Source: Pseudomonadota bacterium (GTDB lineage Bacteria; Pseudomonadota; Alphaproteobacteria; Acetobacterales; Acetobacteraceae). From it: DNA of 17,358 bases. The stretch is from the NCBI GenBank assembly GCA_021808185.1, contig JAKBCB010000023.1:1-17358 (forward strand), in the 5' to 3' direction. The position numbers were made by a program, and so were the translations under genes. Under the pieces are notes generated by a model. It was given only the letters and a program-made list of their open reading frames with translations. It did no database searches and was not told the DNA's origin. Of this stretch, positions 1 through 7,144 are shown in pieces; position 1 is the stretch's first letter, and each line of letters starts with the position of its first letter.

Positions 1-1404
1 CTTCTTTTGCGCCACCGGGTCCCAGGCGACCAGTTCGCCCATGAAGCCGCCCGGGCCGGGGTGGGTCGGGAAGTCGGCGCCGAGGTAGAACACGCCCTTC
101 TTGTAGTTGGTTTCGCTGACCGACCAGTCCATGCAGACATTGTTGGTTGGAATGTACACCAGACCGGTCTGCGGGTTGAACGACATCGGCTGCCAGTTCT
201 TGCCGCCGATCAGGTTCGGGCAAACGTCCTTGACCGGATGGTTCGGACCGGGCCGCTTTTCCCCGGTTTCGACCGGCAGGCCGGTGGCGAGATCCACCTT
301 CTCAGCCCAGTTCTGGTAAATGTACTTCTCGGCCGAGAGAATTTTGCCGGTCTCCCGGTTGACCACGTAGAAAAACCCGTTGCGGTCGGCCTTGAGGTAG
401 GTCGGCGTCTCGGCGCCCCCGATCTTCAGGTCGGCGAACACCACTTCGTTCACGCCGTCGTAGTCCCAGGCATCCTGCGGCGTGCCCTGCACCGCCCACT
501 TGATCTTGCCGGTATCGGCGTCCATGGCGATGGTGCTGGCGGTGTAGAGATTGGTCAGCTTGCCGTAATGGCTGTCGCCGGTGCTGCGGACGACGGAGTT
601 CCACGGGCCGGGATTGGATGTGCCGTAGAACAACGTATTGGTCTTGGCGTCGTACGAGCCGACCAGCCACGCCGCACCGCCGCCGTGCTGCCAGCTATCG
701 CCCTTCCAGGAATCGTTGCCCGGCTCGCCGGGGCCGGGGATGGTCCAGGTCTTCCACACCTGCTTGCCGGTCTTGATGTCGTAGGCCTGCAAACTGCCAC
801 GCGCGCCATACTCGCCGCCGCCGAAGCCGGTGATGACGAGGTTCTTGGCGATAACCGGCGGCGAGGTGATGACCGAGCCCTGCTTGTAATCGACGACATC
901 CGCCGTCCACAGTTCTTTGCCGGTCGAAGCGTCGAGCGCCGACAGTTTGCCGTCCAGCCGGCCGACGAACAGCTTGCCGTCGGCGAAGCTGACGCCGCGG
1001 TTGTTCACGTCGCAGCAGGCGTATTGCAGCACGTCGTCGGGGATTTCCGGCTCGTATTTCCACTTCTGCGCGCCGGTCTTGGCGTCCAGCGCATAGACGT
1101 ATTTCGGGCCCCAGGAGGTGGTGACGTACATCGTGTCACCGATCACCAGCGGCGAGGACTCGTTGGAGCGCAGCGAGGCCAACTGGAACGCCCAGGCGAG
1201 CTTGAGGTTGCCGACGTTCTTGGTGTCGATCTGGGTCAGCGGGCTGAAGCGGGTGTTGTCCTGGCCGCGGCCATAGCTGGCCCAGCCATTCGGATCGGCC
1301 AGCGCCTTGTTCAGCGCGTCGTCGGCGCGCGCGCCACCGACGCCGGCGGCCAGCACCCCGAGCGCAAAGCACGCACCGCTCAGCCACAGACTGCGTTGTG
1401 ACAC
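1..1404 (-). CDS. PQQ-dependent alcohol dehydrogenase, lanthanide type (partial, C-terminus beyond window)
   Basis: Periplasmic quinoprotein that oxidises alcohols, and perhaps aldehydes, and passes electrons to a cytochrome c. The reading frame is open from a GTG at 1404-1402 to the window edge (468 residues; family members are about 560-600, so roughly the last 100 are missing). GTG is chosen because GGGAGGG lies about 6 nt upstream and a signal peptide follows at once, with probable cleavage after Ala-Arg-Ala near residue 27. Beta-propeller repeats of the 'YALDAKTG..KW' kind recur. The adjacent-cysteine disulfide motif is C130-C131 (YACCDVNNRG). Metal-site residues are E198 (GGEYG), N264 (SNPGPWN), catalytic D314 and an extra Asp, D316 (WDYDG). 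In this family the Asp two residues after the catalytic Asp marks lanthanide rather than calcium use. XoxF, ExaF and PedH branches cannot be separated here. It is divergent from the adjacent response regulator gene. Confidence 0.93.
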   Translation of the reverse strand, partial: MSQRSLWLSGACFALGVLAAGVGGARADDALNKALADPNGWASYGRGQDNTRFSPLTQIDTKNVGNLKLAWAFQLASLRSNESSPLVIGDTMYVTTSWGPKYVYALDAKTGAQKWKYEPEIPDDVLQYACCDVNNRGVSFADGKLFVGRLDGKLSALDASTGKELWTADVVDYKQGSVITSPPVIAKNLVITGFGGGEYGARGSLQAYDIKTGKQVWKTWTIPGPGEPGNDSWKGDSWQHGGGAAWLVGSYDAKTNTLFYGTSNPGPWNSVVRSTGDSHYGKLTNLYTASTIAMDADTGKIKWAVQGTPQDAWDYDGVNEVVFADLKIGGAETPTYLKADRNGFFYVVNRETGKILSAEKYIYQNWAEKVDLATGLPVETGEKRPGPNHPVKDVCPNLIGGKNWQPMSFNPQTGLVYIPTNNVCMDWSVSETNYKKGVFYLGADFPTHPGPGGFMGELVAWDPVAQKK

Positions 1405-1426
1405 GTCGTTCCCTCCCGTTAATGTT

Positions 1427-1449
1427 CCCGGCCATCTTGGTTGGCCGGG
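1427..1449. promoter_or_regulatory. Perfect 8-bp inverted repeat in the dehydrogenase leader
   Basis: CCCGGCCA (1427-1434) and TGGCCGGG (1442-1449) form a perfect inverted repeat around a 7-nt loop. It sits just upstream of the ribosome-binding site (about 1411-1418) of the minus-strand dehydrogenase. It could be an operator for a dimeric regulator or an RNA hairpin in the 5' leader. The structure is directly visible; the role is inferred. Confidence 0.4.
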
Positions 1450-1507
1450 GTTGGCTTGCACACCAGAGTGACCGTAGGATGTCCCGCTGCGATGAGCGAG
1501 AGAATTA

Positions 1508-1535
1508 GCCATAGGTCGTATGGTGCGCACGCCAA
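1508..1535 (-). promoter_or_regulatory. Possible sigma-70-like promoter for the dehydrogenase
   Basis: Read on the minus strand, TTGGCG (1535-1530) and TATGGC (1513-1508) are separated by 16 bp, giving a leader of about 95 nt before the GTG at 1404. Both boxes are imperfect, and GC-rich genomes have weak promoters, so this is only a candidate. The 1405-1671 gap between the divergent dehydrogenase and regulator genes holds no other recognisable gene. Confidence 0.22.
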
Positions 1536-1671
1536 GTGCAGCGTTATGTGGCGCCAGGATGTACGAGTGCCAGCGCAGGTATTTCTGGTCATTCGTGCGC
1601 TGTCGTGCCTTTCGACTGGACAGGATTGTTGACCTTTACGGCCGCGTGCCTTCACCTGGGAGCCACCGACC

Positions 1672-2376
1672 ATGCTGAAGATCCTGATCGCCGATGATCA
1701 CCCGATGTTCCGCGAGGCGGTGCAGGACGTGGTGCAGCCGCTGGTGGCCGCACACGGGCACACCTGCATGTGCATCGAGGCACGCGACTCCCGCGAGTTG
1801 TTCGAGGCTATCGGGCAGGACGACGATTTCGACCTGATCCTGCTCGACCTGTTCATGCCGGGCTCGAACGGGCTCGCCGATCTGGTGCGGGTGCGCGACA
1901 AGGTGCCGGGGACACCGATCGTGGTGATCTCCTCGCTCGGCGACGACGCCACGATCCGCCAGGCGATCACCTGTGGGGCGGCAGGGTTCGTGCCGAAATC
2001 CTCGCCCAAATCGGTGTTGCTCGGCGCGCTGCGGGACGTGCTGGCCGGGCGCGTCTATGCGCCCACGATGGTCCCGCCGGTGGCGCCAGGCCGGGCGCGG
2101 GGGCCGGCGCCCGCGGTGCCGGACGACAGCAGCGGACCGCTTACGGCGCGGCAGACCACGGTGCTGGCGCTGCTCGCCACCGGCAAGTCCAACAAGGAAA
2201 TCGCCAACGACCTCGACATCAGCGAGATGACGGTCAAGGCGCACATGACCTCGATCCTGCGCAAACTGGGTGTCAGCACGCGCGCGCAGGCAATCGTTGC
2301 GTTCCAACGCGCGCCGCGGGCCGAGCACGCCACGCGCGAACTGGATCAGACGGCCGCGTCCTGGCGCAGCAGATAG
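1672..2376 (+). CDS. LuxR/NarL-family response regulator (ErbR/AgmR-like)
   Basis: DNA-binding response regulator of 234 residues. Receiver domain at about 2-125: acidic pair D8-D9 (IADDHPMFREA), phospho-acceptor D59 in LLDLFMPG, conserved K109 in PKSSPKS. A LuxR-type helix-turn-helix lies at about 157-212 (PLTARQ..., SNKEIANDLDISEMTVKAH...). A GGAG about 9 nt upstream supports the ATG. The IADDHP and KSSP signatures and the neighbourhood resemble ErbR/AgmR regulators of PQQ alcohol dehydrogenases; this is recalled similarity, not a computed alignment. It is divergent from the dehydrogenase gene and convergent with the kinase gene, with a 31-bp overlap (2346-2376). The kinase is the likely phospho-donor and the dehydrogenase promoter a likely target, both inferred. 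Confidence 0.93.
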   Translation: MLKILIADDHPMFREAVQDVVQPLVAAHGHTCMCIEARDSRELFEAIGQDDDFDLILLDLFMPGSNGLADLVRVRDKVPGTPIVVISSLGDDATIRQAITCGAAGFVPKSSPKSVLLGALRDVLAGRVYAPTMVPPVAPGRARGPAPAVPDDSSGPLTARQTTVLALLATGKSNKEIANDLDISEMTVKAHMTSILRKLGVSTRAQAIVAFQRAPRAEHATRELDQTAASWRSR

Positions 2377-3755
2377 CTCATCATCGCGCGCAGGCGCGCC
2401 GGGCTCGTCGGCTTGGGCAGGAATGGCAGGCCCTCGGCCTTCAGGCGCGCGCGGGTTTCCGCCGAGCGGTCGCTGGAGATCACCATGGCCGGCAGACCAG
2501 CGCCGAAATGGGCGCGCAATTCTCCCACCGCATCGACGCCCAGCGCGCCATCGTCGAGGTGGTAATCCACGATCAGCACATCCGGCGGCGCGGCCCCCGG
2601 CGCCAGCCGCGCGAGCGCCGCGGCAACGCTGGCACCGGCGACCAGGCCGCAGCCCCAGGTTTCCAGCAGCGCGCGCATGCCCTCGACCGCGCTATCGTCG
2701 TTCTCGATCATCAGCACCCGCCGCCCCGCGAGGCTGTCCGGCGGGGCGAGGTCCACTGGTGCCGGCTCCTCCATCGCGCCCCCCGCCTCGCCGCGCGGCA
2801 CGAGGACGGAGAAGCAGGAGCCGCGGCCGATCTCGCTGCCGACGTCCAGCCCCAGATCCAGCAGCCTTGCGATGCGATCGACGATGGCAAGGCCGAGGCC
2901 CAGGCCCTTGCCGTCATTGCGCGGCGCATTGCCCAGGCGATGAAACTCCTCGAAGATCCGCCCGCGTCGGTCGGTCGGGATGCCGACGCCGGTATCCCAG
3001 ACCTCGACGCGCACATGCGTGCCGCGCCGCCGGCAGCCCACCAGCACGCGCCCGGCGGCGGTGTAGCGGATGGCGTTGCTGATAAGGTTGCGCAGCACCC
3101 GCTCCAGCAGGCCGCGATCGGTGTGCAGCACGGCCGAGCACGGCACCACGCGCAGGTCGATACCCACGGCCTGCGCCTGCGGGCCGTACTCCTCCAGCAG
3201 CCGCGCCAGCACCGGCCAGACCGGCACCGGGGCGAGGTTCACCGGCCAGGCGCCGGCATCCAGACGGGAGATGTCGAGCAGCGCGCTGAGCAGGTCATCG
3301 ACCGTGTCGAGCGCCGCATCGACGCGCCCGAGCAGGTCGCGGGCGCGCTCGGTGACGATTTCATCGGCGAGCGCGCCAAGGAACAGGCGCGCCGCGTTCA
3401 GCGGCTGGTGCAGATCGTGGCTGGCGGCGGCAAGGAACCGGGTCTTGCTGTGGTTCGCGCCCTCCGCCTCGGCCTTGGCCGCCAGCAGTGCCCTTTCCGC
3501 GAGGCGCCGCTGCGAGATCTCGTGCAGCATCTGGTGCGTCAGCTTGGCCAGTTCGGCGGTGCGTTCGCTGACCTTGGCCTCCAGCGTGACGGCGGTGCGG
3601 AACAGCGCGTAGGCGTTGCTGCCCTGGGCATCGACATCGCGCTCGACACGATCCATCAGCACGCGGTTGATTTTCCGCAGCTTGCGAAGTTCCGCCTCCA
3701 GCTCGGCGCGGGGGGTATCCTCGATCGGGTCGGCGGCCAGCGCGCGCAGGCTCAT
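2346..3755 (-). CDS. Hybrid sensor histidine kinase with C-terminal receiver (NahK/ErcS'-like)
   Basis: Cytoplasmic hybrid kinase of 469 residues with no visible membrane segment. The first ~100 residues are polar and heptad-rich (probable coiled coil, about 55-100) with no obvious PAS or GAF domain. The phospho-acceptor is H113 in ASHDLHQPLNAA. The ATPase domain shows the N-box (N223, N227 in LRNLISNAIRYT), G1 DTGVGIP (D254) and G2 GKGLGLGLA. A receiver follows at about 345-465 with an acidic cluster at 351-354, phospho-acceptor D397 (LIVDYHL) and K448 (LPKP). The HDLHQPL H-box plus terminal receiver is typical of the NahK/ErcS' group. Its ATG overlaps the FIST gene stop (ATGA, 3752-3755), so the two are translationally coupled; lacking its own sensor domain, it probably takes its signal from the FIST protein. 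Confidence 0.93.
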   Translation of the reverse strand: MSLRALAADPIEDTPRAELEAELRKLRKINRVLMDRVERDVDAQGSNAYALFRTAVTLEAKVSERTAELAKLTHQMLHEISQRRLAERALLAAKAEAEGANHSKTRFLAAASHDLHQPLNAARLFLGALADEIVTERARDLLGRVDAALDTVDDLLSALLDISRLDAGAWPVNLAPVPVWPVLARLLEEYGPQAQAVGIDLRVVPCSAVLHTDRGLLERVLRNLISNAIRYTAAGRVLVGCRRRGTHVRVEVWDTGVGIPTDRRGRIFEEFHRLGNAPRNDGKGLGLGLAIVDRIARLLDLGLDVGSEIGRGSCFSVLVPRGEAGGAMEEPAPVDLAPPDSLAGRRVLMIENDDSAVEGMRALLETWGCGLVAGASVAAALARLAPGAAPPDVLIVDYHLDDGALGVDAVGELRAHFGAGLPAMVISSDRSAETRARLKAEGLPFLPKPTSPARLRAMMSYLLRQDAAV

Positions 3756-4900
3756 TCCTCCGGCTCGCAGCCGATGAAGACGCCGGTGAAGGTGTGGTTG
3801 ACGTGCATGGACGCGAATTGCTCGCCATAGGTGTTGAAGCCGATCACCTTGTTGTCCGCCATGATGCGCCCGGCAAGGTGTTTCACCTGCCGTGACTGCG
3901 CCTCCACCGCGCGCAGCACGCAGTCGAACCCGATCACCAGTTGCGGCTCGCCCATCTCCCGCCGCGTATCGCGAAAGAAGCGGTCCAGGGCCGCGATCAT
4001 GTCCTCGTGCCGCGCCAGCGTCAGCACCACGCCCTCGTCGATGGCACAGAAGAAGGTCAGGCTGCCGTCCTCGTTCACCTTCTGGATCGAGCGCACGTAG
4101 TACTCGCCGCCCACCCGTACCATCACCGGGTATTCCGCAAAGGCCATCGAGGACAGATCGCCGTTGCGCAGCCCGACGATGCGCGCGTATTCCTCCGCCG
4201 CCGGCTCGGCGTTGATCTCGGTGACGATCCGACGCGCGGGGTCGGCACCGGTCACGACCATGCGGACATCGGTGCCGGAGAAATGCTGGTGCTTGAACAG
4301 CCGGAACGGCAGCCGGGTCTTGACCAGCGTCAGCAGCGCCGCGTCGCTATGGAACCGGCCATTGTGATAGACATGGGTCCGCTCCAGCCGCATGTCGTCG
4401 CCGGCCGAGCCGCCGAACAGCGGGATCGGGTCGAGCCTGCGGTGCAGCGCGGTCAGCACCACTTCCTCCGTGGTGCCCATGCCGTCGATCAGCAGCAGCG
4501 CGAAAGTGTCGCGCGGGTCCACCGCCTCGCCACGCTCGGCCAGCGCCGCGATCACGCTATCCACCGCCGAGGCGCCACGCGGGATGTGCAGGTGCGAGAT
4601 GTCCTCGATCAGTTTGCTCTCGGCACAACACGCCGCCCGCGCGATGCTGAAGCCGGTGATGGAGCCGTCCAGGTAGCCGGCCGGGGTGATCTCGCCGGAC
4701 GTGGTGCAGCCGATCACGGTGGTATCGGGGAAACAGGCGGCGATCTCGCTTGCCAGCACATCCAGGTCGAACGCCGCCGAGCAGAAGAACGCCACCAGGC
4801 CGAGATCGGGCTGCGCCAGCCCGGCGTGCAACTCGCGCACCGCCGCCCTGGCCTCGTGAGCCGTCGCGTAGGCACGGCGAATGCCGCCAGCCCGCCCCAT
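3752..4900 (-). CDS. FIST-domain sensor protein (NosP-like)
   Basis: Probable cytoplasmic ligand-sensing protein of 382 residues with FIST N- and C-terminal domains. Signatures seen include VIGCTTSGEITP in the N-domain, LFGGSAGDDM in the middle, and the C-domain ending VNHTFTGVFIGCEPEE. The ATG at 4900 is chosen because AGGGAGG lies about 6 nt upstream and the conserved FIST start (AYATAHEARAAVREL) follows; the frame stays open to 5224, but that upstream part is Arg/Gly-rich and unlike any domain. FIST proteins beside NahK-like kinases include NosP, a haem-based nitric oxide sensor that modulates kinase activity. Whether this one binds haem cannot be read from sequence. First gene of a two-gene operon with the kinase. 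Confidence 0.9.
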   Translation of the reverse strand: MGRAGGIRRAYATAHEARAAVRELHAGLAQPDLGLVAFFCSAAFDLDVLASEIAACFPDTTVIGCTTSGEITPAGYLDGSITGFSIARAACCAESKLIEDISHLHIPRGASAVDSVIAALAERGEAVDPRDTFALLLIDGMGTTEEVVLTALHRRLDPIPLFGGSAGDDMRLERTHVYHNGRFHSDAALLTLVKTRLPFRLFKHQHFSGTDVRMVVTGADPARRIVTEINAEPAAEEYARIVGLRNGDLSSMAFAEYPVMVRVGGEYYVRSIQKVNEDGSLTFFCAIDEGVVLTLARHEDMIAALDRFFRDTRREMGEPQLVIGFDCVLRAVEAQSRQVKHLAGRIMADNKVIGFNTYGEQFASMHVNHTFTGVFIGCEPEE

Positions 4901-4942
4901 GGCGCCGCCTCCCTGGGCCGGTCTTCCGCCGGCCGTGTCGCG

Positions 4943-4948
4943 ATTATG
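4943..4948 (-). promoter_or_regulatory. Candidate -10 box for the FIST-kinase operon
   Basis: On the minus strand CATAAT (4948-4943) matches TATAAT at five of six positions and lies about 40 nt upstream of the FIST ATG at 4900. No convincing -35 box sits 16-18 bp further up, so activator dependence is possible. It stands out in an otherwise very GC-rich stretch. Confidence 0.3.
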
Positions 4949-5052
4949 ACCCGGGGAGTATCCGGCCGGCTTGCGGCCAGCGCAACGGCCCAGACACGGG
5001 CGCAGACGCCGGGGCTGCCGGCGGCCCCGGCCCGCCGCCCGCCCGGCGGTCA

Positions 5053-5062
5053 CTTGGCCAAG
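5053..5062. promoter_or_regulatory. 10-bp perfect palindrome in the divergent promoter region
   Basis: CTTGGCCAAG is a perfect 10-bp palindrome in the 285-bp gap between the FIST gene and the amine oxidase gene. It could be an operator half-way between two divergent promoters. Nothing coding is seen in 4901-5185 on either strand beyond run-on open frames. Confidence 0.25.
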
Positions 5063-5096
5063 CGACCAAAAAACTTCCCGCTCCGGCCGGCGAATT

Positions 5097-5138
5097 GCCC
5101 GGCACGGCCCTTGACCGGGCGAACACCGGCACTCTAGC
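5097..5138 (+). promoter_or_regulatory. Candidate promoter and inverted repeat for the amide/amine operon
   Basis: TTGACC (5111-5116) and TCTAGC (5133-5138) are spaced 16 bp apart, about 50 nt before the amine oxidase ATG. The -35 box is flanked by the inverted repeat GCCCGG (5097-5102)/CCGGGC (5115-5120), a plausible operator position. An alternative reading is an imperfect sigma-54 site (GGCACGGCCCTTGA from 5101), which has A where the -12 element needs C. Motif-level evidence only. Confidence 0.28.
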
Positions 5139-5185
5139 GTCGGCATTCCAACGAGAACTGTCGCACTCTGCTGGGGGAGCAAGCG

Positions 5186-7087
5186 ATGGATACCGTCTTG
5201 GCCGGCGTGCGGGCGGAATCGCATCCGCTCGATCCGCTATCGTCCACGGAAATCGCCGCCGCCGCGCAAATCGTCCGCGCGGGGCACGATCTCGGGGCCG
5301 GTATGCGCTTCGAGACCATCGTGCTGCACGAGCCGGACTCGCCGGCCCACACGGACCGGCAGGCTTTCGTTGCCACCTACGACGTCGCGACCGGCGACCT
5401 GTTCGAGGCGATCGTCTCGCTGACGCGCGCAACGATCCTGCGCTGGACGCCCCGGCCCGGGGCGAAGCCGCGCATCGCGCCGGACGAGTTCCTACTCGCG
5501 GAAGAAATCGCCAAACAGGACCCGCGTTTCGTGGCGGCCCTGGCCAAGCGGGGGATTACCGATCTGTCGCTGGTGTGCAGCGATCCATGGTCCTGCGGCG
5601 TGTTCGGCCACAAGGACGAGGAAGGCCGCCGGCTGATCCAGACCATCACCTGGGTGCGCAACAGCCCGCACGACAACCAGTACGCCCACCCGGTCGAGGG
5701 CCTGAGCGCGCTGGTGGACATCAATCGGGGCGAGGTGGTGCGCATAGACGATCACGGCGTGGTGCCGGTCCCGCGCGAGGAAGCCAATTATCTGGCGCGC
5801 TTCCAGAAGGTCTGGCGCGAAGGGCTGAAGCCGATCGAGGTGGTGCAGCCGGAAGGGCCGAGCTTCACCGTCGATGGCTACGGCGTGGAATGGTGCGGCT
5901 GGCGTTTCCGTGTCGGCTTCACGCCGCGCGAGGGGCTGGTGCTGCACGATCTGCGCATCCGCGACGGCGAATCCTGGCGCGGCATCGTCAAGCGCGCGTG
6001 TCTGGCGGAAATGGTGGTGCCGTACGGCCACCCCAGCGGGGTGCATCCGCGCAAGAACGCCTTCGACTGCGGCGAGTACGGCATCGGCGTGCTGGCCAAC
6101 AGCCTGACGCTTGGCTGCGACTGCCTCGGCGCCATCCATTACTTCGATGCCGTGGTGAACCGCATCGACGGCAGCGCCCAGGTGATCGCCAACGCGATCT
6201 GCCTGCACGAGGAGGATTGCGGCATCCTGTGGAAGCACAGCGACTTCCGCACCGGGGACAGCGACGTGCGCCGCAGCCGGCGGCTGGTGATCTCGTTCAT
6301 CGCCACCGTCGGCAACTACGAATACGGGTTCTACTGGCACCTGTATCTCGACGGCACCATCGAGTTGGACGTGAAACTGACCGGCATCGTCAACACGGCG
6401 GGGACGATGCAGGACGGCACGACCGGGCGCGGCACGCGCGTGGCCTCCGGCGTGGTCGGGCACGTCCACCAGCACGTCTTCAACGTCCGGCTCGATATGG
6501 CGGTGGACGGGCCGAACAACACCGTGGTCGAGGTCGATACCGTCGCCGACCCGCCGGGGCCGGACAATCCGTGGCACAACGCGCTGTCCATCAAGGAAAC
6601 GCCGCTGCTGACCGAAAAGGCGGCGCGCCGGCGCACCGACCCCGCGCACATGCGCTGGTGGAAGATCGTCAACCGCGAGCGCACCACCGCCATCGGGCAC
6701 CATCCCGGCTACAAGCTCGCCCCGCACAGCGCGCTGCGCACGCCGGCAGCACCCGGCAGCCAGGTGGGCCAGCGTGCCGGCTTCGTGTCACACGACATCT
6801 GGGTGACGCCGACGCGCGGCGACGAGCGCTGGCCGGCCGGGGACTACGTGAACCAGAGCGGGCCTGGCGAAGGGCTGCCGGCCTGGACCGAGCAGGACCG
6901 GCCGGTGGCCGACCAGCCGATCACCGTCTGGCACAGTTTCGGCCACAACCACGTCGTCCGGCCGGAGGATTACCCGGTGCAGCCGGTGGTGCATTGCGGC
7001 TTTATGCTGCAACCTTTCGGTTTCTTCGACCGCAACCCGACACTGGACATCCCGCCCGCGAAATCGAGCCATAGCTGCTGCGCCTGA
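5186..7087 (+). CDS. Copper-containing (TPQ) primary amine oxidase
   Basis: Converts a primary amine plus O2 and water to aldehyde, ammonia and hydrogen peroxide, using Cu(II) and a self-processed topaquinone. 633 residues, close to bacterial homologues such as Arthrobacter amine oxidase (about 638). The cofactor precursor is Y378 in GNYEYGFYWHLYLDGT (consensus N-Y-D/E-Y). The catalytic base is D294 in FDCGEYGIG, 84 residues before the TPQ tyrosine as in the Arthrobacter enzyme. Copper ligands are H428 and H430 (HVHQHVF) and H589 (WHSFGHNHVV). No signal peptide is seen, so it is likely cytoplasmic. GGGGGAG 6 nt upstream supports the ATG. First gene of an operon ending with an amidase, so it may oxidise the amine the amidase releases. 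The exact amine is unknown. Confidence 0.96.
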   Translation: MDTVLAGVRAESHPLDPLSSTEIAAAAQIVRAGHDLGAGMRFETIVLHEPDSPAHTDRQAFVATYDVATGDLFEAIVSLTRATILRWTPRPGAKPRIAPDEFLLAEEIAKQDPRFVAALAKRGITDLSLVCSDPWSCGVFGHKDEEGRRLIQTITWVRNSPHDNQYAHPVEGLSALVDINRGEVVRIDDHGVVPVPREEANYLARFQKVWREGLKPIEVVQPEGPSFTVDGYGVEWCGWRFRVGFTPREGLVLHDLRIRDGESWRGIVKRACLAEMVVPYGHPSGVHPRKNAFDCGEYGIGVLANSLTLGCDCLGAIHYFDAVVNRIDGSAQVIANAICLHEEDCGILWKHSDFRTGDSDVRRSRRLVISFIATVGNYEYGFYWHLYLDGTIELDVKLTGIVNTAGTMQDGTTGRGTRVASGVVGHVHQHVFNVRLDMAVDGPNNTVVEVDTVADPPGPDNPWHNALSIKETPLLTEKAARRRTDPAHMRWWKIVNRERTTAIGHHPGYKLAPHSALRTPAAPGSQVGQRAGFVSHDIWVTPTRGDERWPAGDYVNQSGPGEGLPAWTEQDRPVADQPITVWHSFGHNHVVRPEDYPVQPVVHCGFMLQPFGFFDRNPTLDIPPAKSSHSCCA

Positions 7088-7144
7088 CTGCCGGACCGTG
7101 CCTGACGCGAGACCAAAAACAACCGCGAACAACAGGGGGACTGC

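Noticed and set aside
7..1401. Long plus-strand open frame (464 codons) opposite the PQQ dehydrogenase
   Set aside because: Composition-driven antisense frame in GC-rich DNA; no recognisable domain, while the minus strand encodes a clear PQQ dehydrogenase with signal peptide and ribosome-binding site.
1770..3830. 686-codon plus-strand frame across the regulator and kinase genes
   Set aside because: Its translation is Arg/Gly/Ala-rich with no domain and is the shadow of two well-supported genes.
5101..5114. Sigma-54 promoter before the amine oxidase
   Set aside because: GGCAC is present but the -12 GC dinucleotide is GA, and no enhancer-type regulator gene is nearby; the sigma-70-like reading is at least as good.
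4901..5224. Upstream extension of the FIST gene to the ATG at 5224
   Set aside because: The extra 108 residues are low-complexity and overlap the start of the amine oxidase gene; a good ribosome-binding site and the conserved FIST start point to 4900.
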